Shown here in pieces: positions 25,751-32,059 of a stretch of DNA of 32,059 nucleotides; position 1 is the first letter of the stretch; each line of letters starts with the position of its first letter. This stretch comes from Lysobacter sp. Root76 (GTDB lineage Bacteria; Pseudomonadota; Gammaproteobacteria; Xanthomonadales; Xanthomonadaceae): positions 91,673 through 123,731 of the forward strand of contig NZ_LMIK01000006.1 in the NCBI RefSeq assembly GCF_001428685.1. The letters are read 5' to 3'. Under the pieces are notes generated by a model that did no database searches, was not told the DNA's origin, and was given only the letters and a program-made list of their open reading frames with translations. Made by a program: the position numbers and the translations under genes.

Positions 25751-26920
25751 ATGCCCGCCACGTTGCGCAATCGCGTCGTAGCCTTGCTGGCGCTAGCCGA
25801 CGTCCGCGTCGGCGGCGATCGGCCCTGGGACATCCAGGTCGACGACGAGCATTTCTTTTCGCGCGTGATCGCCCAGGGCTCCCTGGGCCTGGGCGAGTCC
25901 TACATGGACGGATGGTGGCGCTGCGAGTCGCTGGACGGGATGCTGTTCCGCCTGCTGCGCGCGCACGTGGACGAACGCGTGCACGGCTGGAGCGCGCTGT
26001 TCGACGGCCTGCGCGCGCATCTGATCAACCTGCAGAGCCGCAAGCGCGCCTTCACCGTCGGCGAACGCCACTACGACCTGGGCAACGACCTCTACCGGGC
26101 CATGCTGGGCTCGCGCCTGGTCTACAGCTGCGGCTACTGGCGCGACCGCGACGGCGCGCCGCTGCACGATCTGGACGTTGCCCAGGAGGCCAAGCTCGAC
26201 CTGGTCTGCCGCAAGCTGGGCCTGCTTCCGGGCATGCGCGTGCTCGACATCGGCTGCGGCTGGGGCGAGGGCCTGAAGTTCGCCGCCGAACGCTACGGGG
26301 TGAGCGGCGTCGGCGTGACCATCTCGCGCGAGCAGGCCGAGTACGCGCGCGAGCTGTGCGCGGGGCTGCCGGTGGAGATCCTGTTGCAGGACTACCGCGA
26401 TCTGGGCGCGGGCGCGCTGGGCGACAGCGGTAGCGGCGAGGCCGACCCGCGCTTCGACCGGGTGTTCTCGCTGGGCATGTTCGAGCACGTCGGCGTGCGC
26501 AATTACGCCGTCTATTTCGACGCCGCGCGGCGCTGCCTGAAACCCGACGGCCTGTTCCTGCTGCACACCATCGGCGGCAACCAGTCGGTCACCCACACCG
26601 ATCCGTGGATCGGCAAGTACATCTTCCCGAATTCGATGCTGCCTTCGGCGCAACAGATCGCCGCGGCGGTCGAGCAGCGCTTCGTGATCGAGGACTGGCA
26701 TAACTTCAGCGCCGACTACGACCTGACCTTGCAGGCCTGGCGCAGCAACGTCGAGCGCGCCTGGCCGGAGCTGGACGCGCGCTACGACGAGCGCTTCAAG
26801 CGCATGTGGCGCTTCTACCTGGCCGGCGCCATGGCCAGCTTCCGCAGCCGTCATGCGCAGCTATGGCAGCTGGTGCTGTCGCCGGAAGGGGTGCCCGGCG
26901 GGTATGTGGCGCCGCGCTAG
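25751..26920 (+). CDS. cfa: cyclopropane-fatty-acyl-phospholipid synthase
   Basis: S-adenosylmethionine-dependent enzyme of 389 aa that adds a methylene bridge to unsaturated acyl chains of membrane phospholipids, usually on entry to stationary phase or acid stress. An N-terminal lipid-binding region contains GLGESYMDGWW (46-56). The catalytic domain has HYDLGNDLY (107-115), VYSCGYW with the conserved Cys127, the SAM motif VLDIGCGWG (164-172) and SLGMFEHVG. A short Gly/Ser/Asp insert near 225 is unusual but lies in a loop. C-terminal RFYLAGAMASFRSR is typical. Convergent with the permease across a REP pair. Confidence 0.95.
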   Translation: MPATLRNRVVALLALADVRVGGDRPWDIQVDDEHFFSRVIAQGSLGLGESYMDGWWRCESLDGMLFRLLRAHVDERVHGWSALFDGLRAHLINLQSRKRAFTVGERHYDLGNDLYRAMLGSRLVYSCGYWRDRDGAPLHDLDVAQEAKLDLVCRKLGLLPGMRVLDIGCGWGEGLKFAAERYGVSGVGVTISREQAEYARELCAGLPVEILLQDYRDLGAGALGDSGSGEADPRFDRVFSLGMFEHVGVRNYAVYFDAARRCLKPDGLFLLHTIGGNQSVTHTDPWIGKYIFPNSMLPSAQQIAAAVEQRFVIEDWHNFSADYDLTLQAWRSNVERAWPELDARYDERFKRMWRFYLAGAMASFRSRHAQLWQLVLSPEGVPGGYVAPR

Positions 26921-26965
26921 AGGCCAGCGGGCAGCGTGCCTTGCGTGCGCGGTGTGTCGTGGTGG

Positions 26966-27041
26966 CGCGATCGCGGCTTACGCCGCTCCCACAGTGAGAG
27001 TCGCACCGCTTTCTGTGGGAGCGGCGTAAGCCGCGATCGCG
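26966..27041. repeat. perfect 29-bp inverted REP pair between convergent genes
   Basis: Arms 26966-26994 and 27013-27041 match over all 29 bases around an 18-base loop. They lie between the stops of the convergent cfa and permease genes, so the pair probably acts as a bidirectional terminator. This is the best-matched pair in the window, perhaps recently inserted or kept by gene conversion. Confidence 0.9.
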
Positions 27042-27096
27042 AAAACCCAGCGACGACGACGGCCCCGCAGAGCCGCCGTCTCCATCCCAGCGAAAC

Positions 27097-28545
27097 TCAG
27101 CCGGCGCTTTGCTGTTCCTGCGCCAGCTTGCTGTGGCGGATGCCGTAGCCGAAGTACACCAGCAGCCCCAGCGACAGCCAGATCACGAAGATCAGCCAGG
27201 TAATCGCCTGCAGTTCGGACAACAGCCAGATCGAGAAGCCGATGCCGACGATCGGGATCAGCGGGACCAGCGGGGTGCGGAACGCACGGTGCAGGCCCGG
27301 CTTGCGCACCCGCAGCAGCCACACCGAGGCGCAGATCACGATGAAGGCCGACAGCACGCCGATGTTGACCAGCTTGGCGACCTCGCCGATCGGCAGCAGG
27401 CCGGCGACCAGGGCGGTGAACACGCCCAGGGCGATGGTCGGGCGGTGCGGGGTGCCGTAGCGCGGGTGGATCTTGGCGAACCAGCCCGGCAGCAGGCCGT
27501 CGCGCGCGAGCGAGAACCAGATCCGCGCCGCGCCCAGCATGAAGGCGAACAGCACGCTGGCGATGCCGATCACCGCCGAGAACGCGATGGCCTTGGCGAT
27601 CCACGGCAGGCCCAGCGCGGCGAACGCGTCCGACACCGGCGCGTCGCCGCCCAGGGTCGAGTAGTGGGCGATGCCGGTCAGCACCAGCGACACCGCCAGG
27701 TACAGGACCATCGACACGCCCAGCGACAGCAGCACCGCGCGCGGCAGGTCGCGCTGCGGGTTCTTGGATTCCTCGGCCGCGGTGGTCAGGGTGTCGTAGC
27801 CGAACACCGCGAAGAACACCACGGCCGCCGCGGTGCCGACACCGGCGAAGCCGAAGTGGCCGACGCCGTCGGCGCCGATCACGCGCTCGGGAATGAACGG
27901 CGTCCAGTTGGCGGTGTCGATGTAGAACACGCCCACGCCGATCACCAGCAGCACCGCCAGCACCTTGATCGCGACGATCAGGGTGTTGAAGCGTGCGCCC
28001 CACTCGGTGCGGAACACCAGCAGCGCCGAGACGGCGAGGGTGACGCCGGCGGCGATCACATTGAACACCCGGCCTTCGCCGGTGCCCATCGCGCCTTGCG
28101 CCCACACCGGCAAATGGATGCCGACGCCTTCCAGCAGGACCTGCACATAGCCCGACCAGCCGATCGCCACCACCGCCACGATCAGGGCGTACTCCAGCAA
28201 CAGGTCCCAGCCGATCAGCCAGGCCGCGAGCTCGCCCAGGGTGGCGTAGCTGTAGGTGTAGGCGCTGCCGGTGACCGGAATCATGCCGGCGAATTCGGCG
28301 TAGCACAGCGCCGCCGCGGCGCTGGCGATGCCGGCGATCAGGAACGACAGCGCGACTGCGGGACCGGCGTTCTCGGCTGCCTGTTGGCCGGCCAGTACGA
28401 ACACGCCGACGCCGATGATGCCGCCGATGCCGATCGCGGTGAGCTGCCATAGCCCGAGCACGCGGCGGAAATCCGAACGTTTGCCGATGTCGGCCTGAAG
28501 TTGTTCCACCGACTTGTGCCGCAAGATACGCGCCAACAGGCTCAT
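27097..28545 (-). CDS. APC-superfamily amino acid permease (cationic amino acid transporter type)
   Basis: Inner-membrane transporter of 482 aa with about 12-14 hydrophobic segments. The first has the APC helix-break motif GIGGIIGVGVFVLAG. PVTGSAYTYSYATLGELAAW is the family's second signature, FGYDTLTTAAEESKNPQRDLP the loop seen in CAT-type permeases such as YfnA, and LARDGLLPGWFAKIHPRYGTP a further family segment. Substrate is probably a basic or branched amino acid but cannot be set from sequence. The start at 28545 gives the usual MSLLARILRHKSVEQL N-terminus. Confidence 0.94.
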   Translation of the reverse strand: MSLLARILRHKSVEQLQADIGKRSDFRRVLGLWQLTAIGIGGIIGVGVFVLAGQQAAENAGPAVALSFLIAGIASAAAALCYAEFAGMIPVTGSAYTYSYATLGELAAWLIGWDLLLEYALIVAVVAIGWSGYVQVLLEGVGIHLPVWAQGAMGTGEGRVFNVIAAGVTLAVSALLVFRTEWGARFNTLIVAIKVLAVLLVIGVGVFYIDTANWTPFIPERVIGADGVGHFGFAGVGTAAAVVFFAVFGYDTLTTAAEESKNPQRDLPRAVLLSLGVSMVLYLAVSLVLTGIAHYSTLGGDAPVSDAFAALGLPWIAKAIAFSAVIGIASVLFAFMLGAARIWFSLARDGLLPGWFAKIHPRYGTPHRPTIALGVFTALVAGLLPIGEVAKLVNIGVLSAFIVICASVWLLRVRKPGLHRAFRTPLVPLIPIVGIGFSIWLLSELQAITWLIFVIWLSLGLLVYFGYGIRHSKLAQEQQSAG

Positions 28546-28701
28546 CCGCTGTCCTCCCCAGTGATCGCAGCATCATAGCCGCTGCCGCGCCGGACGGTGG
28601 CGCATGGGCGGTTGCATGCGGCCACTCCGGGCGCGTCACAACCGCGGGCGTGATTCGTTTTTCCTGTCACCGGGCCAACAGGCCACGACAGGAGAGATTC
28701 A

Positions 28702-29763
28702 ATGAGCATCCGCTGGAACCGCACCTTTTCCGACCTGATCCGGCGCAGCCGCCCGGCATTTTGGGGCAACTGGGCGCTCAACGCCCAGATCCAACCCGGT
28801 GCGGTCGGCATCGTCGATCCGGAGTCGGGCGACTTCCGATTGGTCCGGGAGCGGCTGCCCGATGTCGATATCCGGCACACCGCGACCTCGAGCTCCTGGC
28901 AGCTGACGTCGGAAAGAGTCTCGCGCACCGAGGCCAGCGTCGACGTCAGCGCCGAGGCCACCGATCCGGACTCCGGCATCAAGGGCGAGGCCGGCTTGGA
29001 AGTGAGTTGGTCGATGGCCAACAGCAACTCGATCGCCTCGGAGTTCTCGCTGCGCCAGGAGTCCTTCCTGAACGACATGACGGTGGTCGAGCGCAGCGTC
29101 GACTGGCTGGCCGAGCAGGCCGCGTCGGTCGGCTTCGGCGGGCGCGGCGAGATCGCCCAGGGCTTCGGCGTGGTCACCAACGTGATTTTCGCCAACAGCG
29201 GCCTCAACGTCGGCTCGCAGTCCGACGATGCCTCGTTCTCGATCGCCGGCCGCGCCAGCGCGGTCCAGGAAATGCTCGGCGGCGCCAGCGGCAAAGGTTC
29301 GTTCAGTTCGATCCGCAAGGCGCGCGACGTCGACCGCCACCTGTGGCCGGACCAGGCCAACACGCGGCCGGTCGAGCCGGTGCCGATCGCCTATTCGTTC
29401 GCGTCCTTCGACGGACGCCTGCTGATGCCGAACTGGATCGGCAAGCTCGGCGGCTTCCAGATCTTCTTCAACAACCGCCCCGGCAGCACCTACATCACCC
29501 GCATCTTGCTGACCTACAACACGCCCAACGGCCAGCGCCGCGAACAGTTCGAGATCAGCGGCGGCCTGTCGCGCACGATCGGCAACATCCCGCTCGACGC
29601 CACCGACATCGATCTCCACGTGACCTTCGTCGGCCTGGTCAATTCCGATCACTACCGCCGTCATTGGGCGCGGCCGCTGGGGCAGTGGCTGAGCGGCCAG
29701 CGCCACATCGAGATGTCGGGCGTGTGGCCGGGCCAGACCCACTTCTCGGTGCTCGAAGAGTGA
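28702..29763 (+). CDS. unrecognised beta-rich protein, 353 aa
   Basis: I do not recognise this 353-aa protein. It has no signal peptide, no membrane helix and no cysteine. Residues 60-118 and 146-186 are Ser/Thr/Asn-rich with alternating polar and nonpolar residues (SRTEASVDVSAEA, then IKGEAGLEVSWSMANSNSIA), which could form amphipathic beta-hairpins. They flank a helical-looking part near 119-145 (DMTVVERSVDWLAEQAA). The C-terminal 110 residues are aromatic and beta-rich (WIGKLGGFQIFFNNRPGSTY). Such a layout occurs in pore-forming proteins, but no family signature is seen. AGGAGA stands six bases before the ATG, a strong start. A small unknown gene follows 81 bases downstream. Confidence 0.8.
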   Translation: MSIRWNRTFSDLIRRSRPAFWGNWALNAQIQPGAVGIVDPESGDFRLVRERLPDVDIRHTATSSSWQLTSERVSRTEASVDVSAEATDPDSGIKGEAGLEVSWSMANSNSIASEFSLRQESFLNDMTVVERSVDWLAEQAASVGFGGRGEIAQGFGVVTNVIFANSGLNVGSQSDDASFSIAGRASAVQEMLGGASGKGSFSSIRKARDVDRHLWPDQANTRPVEPVPIAYSFASFDGRLLMPNWIGKLGGFQIFFNNRPGSTYITRILLTYNTPNGQRREQFEISGGLSRTIGNIPLDATDIDLHVTFVGLVNSDHYRRHWARPLGQWLSGQRHIEMSGVWPGQTHFSVLEE

Positions 29764-29844
29764 TCGCATCCGCGACCGCCGTTGCGGTCGCGGCTTCCAC
29801 CGCTTAGTCCATCGCAAGGGCGCCGTGCGCCCGGAGCCAGCACC

Positions 29845-30150
29845 ATGACCTACGAATACGTCAAAGATGTCACCGACAAGAAGATCTCCAAGCTCGACAA
29901 TCCGGTCGCCGCCGAGGCGACGCTGCAGACCATCGACACGCTGTGCACCGAGACCGAACCGGTGAACGGCGACCAGGTCAACCAATGGCTGCTGATCCTG
30001 AAGCAGAACGGGATCGTCGCCCAGAAATGGGCGACCAGCGCCAACGGCATCGAGATCTATCCCAGCGGCAAGCGCAGCGAGGACCGGCTCGGCATCACCG
30101 TCTGCGACGGCACGGTGACCGCGATCAACGCCTGGAAGAGCGCGCACTGA
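29845..30150 (+). CDS. unrecognised small protein, 101 aa
   Basis: A 101-aa protein starting MTYEYVKDVTDKKISKLDNP. The first half is helical and acidic (NPVAAEATLQTIDTLCTETE), the second looks beta (GIEIYPSGKRSEDRLGITVC, GTVTAINAW). It has two cysteines and no signal peptide. I cannot assign a family. It follows the 353-aa gene in the same direction, and two strong hairpins follow it, so the pair probably forms one transcript. GGAG lies upstream of the ATG at 29845; an ATG at 29782 would add 21 residues of low-complexity sequence. Confidence 0.72.
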   Translation: MTYEYVKDVTDKKISKLDNPVAAEATLQTIDTLCTETEPVNGDQVNQWLLILKQNGIVAQKWATSANGIEIYPSGKRSEDRLGITVCDGTVTAINAWKSAH

Positions 30151-30159
30151 AGGCAGGCG

Positions 30160-30182
30160 CGGCCCGGCGCGATGCCGGGCCG
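30160..30182 (+). terminator. GC-rich hairpin after the 101-aa gene
   Basis: CGGCCCGGC and its exact complement flank a GCGAT loop, a perfect 9-bp stem 10 bases after the stop codon. No T-run follows. A likely terminator of the two-gene unit. Confidence 0.5.
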
Positions 30183-30194
30183 CCAAGAGGCAGG

Positions 30195-30241
30195 GCCGGC
30201 CGCGGCCGCGTGCGTTGTCGCCGTGCGCGGCCGCGGCCGGC
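30195..30241. terminator. 16-bp perfect GC hairpin
   Basis: A perfect 16-bp inverted repeat made only of G and C (arms about 30195-30210 and 30226-30241) surrounds a 15-base loop with a further 3-bp stem. It lies just after the hairpin at 30160 and 130 bases before glpQ. Function is inferred as a second terminator or structural element. The remaining bases up to 30374 hold nothing I can name. Confidence 0.5.
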
Positions 30242-30374
30242 GCGGAATGCGAGCGCGGTCGCAGTCCGGCGATCGCGGCGGACGACGGTCAAGTCCGCGC
30301 AATCTTCGCCGGCGAGCATGGCGATGCCGGCACGCAGGGGAGCCGGCCTTCCCCCATGCCCGAGGTTGCCCGCC

Positions 30375-31676
30375 ATGACCCCGCATTGCACTAAGCTGGC
30401 CCGGCTGTTCGGCGCGTTGCTGCTGTCCGCCGTCAGCGCCGCCGCCTGCGCCGAGATGCCCGCCGTGACCGACCGTACGCCCGACCGGCACGCCCCGGAC
30501 CGCCATGGCCTGATCGTGATCGGCCACCGCGGCGCCAGCGGCTACCGTCCCGAACACACCCTGGAGTCCTACCGCCTGGCGATCCGCATGGGCGCCGACT
30601 TCATCGAGCCCGACCTGGTCGCGACCCGCGACGGCGTGCTGGTCGCGCGCCACGAGAACGAGATTTCCGGCACCACCGACGTCGCCGCGCATCCCGAGTT
30701 CGCCGACCGCCGCACCACCAAGACCCTCGACGGCGCCGCGGTCACCGGCTGGTTCACCGAAGACTTCACCCTGGCCGAACTCAAGACCTTGCGCGCCAAG
30801 GAGCGCATTCCGGCGATCCGTCCGGCCAACGCGCGCTTCGACGGCATGTACCAGATACCGACCTTCGCCGAGGTCGTGCGCCTGGCCCAGCGCGAGAGTC
30901 GCGGCGGCCGCCGCATCGGCATTTATCCGGAAACCAAGCATCCGACCTATTTCGCCCGCGAAGGCCGGCGCCTGGACGGCACGCCGATCGCGATGTCGCT
31001 GGGCGCCAAGCTGATCGAAACCCTGGTCGCCGAAGGCTTCACCGACCCGCGCCGGGTCTACATCCAGAGCTTCGAATTCGAGAACCTGATCGAGCTCAAG
31101 ACCCGGATCATGCCGCGCGCCGGCGTCGATCTGCCGCTGGTGCAGTTGTACGACGACTTCCAGAGCCGCAGGCCCTACGACCTGGCCTATAACCTCGCCC
31201 ATGGCGCCGATCTGGGCGCGATCTACGGCGGCCTGGCCCAGCAGGCCGAGGGCGGCCTGGGCGCGAACACACGCTACGGCGACCTGGCCAGCGAGCCGGT
31301 GCTGCGCTGGATGAAGGCGAACTACGCCAGCGGCGTCGGTCCGTCCAAGAGCAGCCTGCTGCCGCGCCTGGCTTTGGATCCCAAGCTCGACGCCGACGGC
31401 GACGGCAAGGCCGAACTGGGCACACGCAACACCGGCGTCGTCCATCCGATGCTGGCCTGGGCGCTGAAGGCAGGGTTGGTGGTGCATCCGTATACGGTGC
31501 GCGCCGAAGAACCGTTCCTGAGCTTGAGCCCGAACGGCATCCCGCAGACCGCGCTGGCCGAGGCCGTGCAGCTCTACGGCCTGGGCGTGCAGGGCTTCTT
31601 CACCGACCAGCCCGACATCGGCGTCGCCGCGCGCGAGATCTTCCTCGACCTGCACCGCCCGCTGCGCGAGCGTTGA
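30375..31676 (+). CDS. exported glycerophosphodiester phosphodiesterase (GlpQ-like)
   Basis: Protein of 433 aa with a signal peptide (LARLFGALLLSAVSAAACA). It should hydrolyse glycerophosphodiesters from phospholipid breakdown to glycerol-3-phosphate and an alcohol. The GDPD motifs are clear: HRGASGYRPEHTLESY (51-66) with His51 and Arg52, FIEPDLVATRDG with Glu78 and Asp80 as calcium ligands, and RHENE with catalytic His93. PETKHPTYF and YIQSFEF are the later family strands, and FFTDQPD ends the barrel. At 433 aa it is longer than E. coli GlpQ (358 aa), with an insert near 290-350. Possible lipobox SAAAC is weak. Confidence 0.94.
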   Translation: MTPHCTKLARLFGALLLSAVSAAACAEMPAVTDRTPDRHAPDRHGLIVIGHRGASGYRPEHTLESYRLAIRMGADFIEPDLVATRDGVLVARHENEISGTTDVAAHPEFADRRTTKTLDGAAVTGWFTEDFTLAELKTLRAKERIPAIRPANARFDGMYQIPTFAEVVRLAQRESRGGRRIGIYPETKHPTYFAREGRRLDGTPIAMSLGAKLIETLVAEGFTDPRRVYIQSFEFENLIELKTRIMPRAGVDLPLVQLYDDFQSRRPYDLAYNLAHGADLGAIYGGLAQQAEGGLGANTRYGDLASEPVLRWMKANYASGVGPSKSSLLPRLALDPKLDADGDGKAELGTRNTGVVHPMLAWALKAGLVVHPYTVRAEEPFLSLSPNGIPQTALAEAVQLYGLGVQGFFTDQPDIGVAAREIFLDLHRPLRER

Positions 31677-31697
31677 GGCTGCGCGTCGTTTTTGCCT

Positions 31698-31923
31698 GGG
31701 GGCAGGGCGGTGCGAGCCGCCCGAATCGAAACCCGCCTTGAGGGGCAGGGGCGGTGCGAGCCGCTCCGTCCCGAATCGAAACCTGCTGGGGGTAGGTGCG
31801 GCGCGAGCCGCGACCACGCCAGATCGGACGCGGCGCAAGCTTCGGCAAGCGCTCCGCGAACTCGCGTTGGACGGCGCGGGGGTTCGCGGTTCGCGGTCGC
31901 GGCTCACGCCGCTCCTACCCCAA
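31698..31923. repeat. cluster of diverged REP-like elements
   Basis: Three diverged plus copies (about 31698-31722, 31741-31764 and 31787-31814) share a GGTGCGAGCCGC or GGCGCGAGCCGC core in place of GGCGTAAGCCGC. The first two are each followed by CCGAATCGAAACC, a degenerate direct repeat of about 46 bases. A minus copy (about 31893-31923) follows. They fill most of the 383 bases after glpQ; I see no gene there. Confidence 0.7.
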
Positions 31924-31944
31924 AACATACGGCCAGCCGGCGCT

Positions 31945-32059
31945 TTCTGTGGGAGCGGCGTAAGCCGCGATCGCGCCAGATCCAGTGCGAGGCATCGGCA
32001 CCTTCTGTGGGAGCGGCGTAAGCCGCGATCGCGCTAGATCCAGTGCGAGGCATCGGCGC
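31945..32059 (+). repeat. 58-bp tandem duplication carrying a REP-like element
   Basis: Two consecutive 58-bp units (31945-32002 and 32003-32059, cut by the window edge) are nearly identical, differing by one C/T at the REP border and at the last bases. Each has one plus REP-like element followed by AGATCCAGTGCGAGGCATCGG. More copies may lie outside the window. Confidence 0.85.

Noticed and set aside
28702-29763. Firm call of a gasdermin
   Set aside because: Only a short phrase and general layout resemble gasdermin N-domains. Length differs from bacterial gasdermins, no N-terminal cysteine is present, and no protease gene lies beside it.

Overview
This 32 kb window is GC-rich chromosomal DNA from a gammaproteobacterium, most likely a Lysobacter or close Xanthomonadaceae relative. 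The evidence is the codon use, the gene families, and many short palindromic elements with the core GAGCGGCGTAAGCCGC, typical of the REP/SMAG-like repeats of Xanthomonadales and pseudomonads. The genus is inferred, not proven. I see no rRNA, tRNA, CRISPR array, prophage, transposase or plasmid genes. The window reads as ordinary chromosome with many small lineage-specific accessory genes.

Layout. 39-4908 (minus strand): a CsdA/DeaD-type DEAD-box helicase, a REP pair plus a tandem-repeat array, a secreted amidohydrolase, a UPF0178/YaiI protein and a 53-aa lysine-rich protein. 5025-7269 (plus): a glutathione S-transferase one base ahead of selO, the protein AMPylase. 7337-8227 (minus): an AraC-type regulator and a VOC protein. 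8357-9463 (plus): a flavin/PNPOx-fold stress protein and a second GST. 9533-9649 (minus): a 38-aa lysine-rich protein. 9779-11686: the ABC-F ATPase uup with an apparently leaderless promoter. 12077-13437: an exported SRPBCC protein overlapping an AraC regulator. 13477-15857: an exported HExxH protein, thpR and a YdeI/OmdA protein. 16073-18753 (minus): an exported endonuclease/exonuclease/phosphatase-family protein translationally coupled to an exported M14 carboxypeptidase. 18923-21988 (plus): a third GST, a POT-family peptide transporter and a rhomboid protease. 22014-25600: a small unknown protein, a histone-H1-like KA-rich protein, a small GNAT protein, rluF and a DUF3298-type lipoprotein. 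25599-25750: seven exact AAATAGC repeats and an AT-rich, CTAG-dense stretch. 25751-28545: cyclopropane fatty acid synthase, a perfect 29-bp inverted REP pair, and a convergent amino acid permease. 28702-30150: two unrecognised genes. 30375-31676: an exported glycerophosphodiester phosphodiesterase, then a dense repeat cluster to the window edge.

How the genes may work together. Secreted hydrolases (amidohydrolase, M14 peptidase, EEP protein, GlpQ-like enzyme, HExxH protein) and uptake systems (POT peptide transporter, APC permease) fit a bacterium that lives on macromolecules released outside the cell, as lytic Lysobacter do. Redox and stress genes recur: three GSTs, SelO, a PNPOx-fold protein and Cfa. 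RNA-related genes (helicase, Uup, ThpR, RluF) are scattered singly.

The least explained part is the gene pair at 28702-30150. The larger protein has no cysteine and a beta-rich, serine/threonine-rich layout that could suit a pore-forming or surface protein, but this is only a hypothesis. The noncoding DNA is also notable: paired REP elements, a 17/18-bp tandem array, a heptamer microsatellite and a 58-bp tandem duplication.
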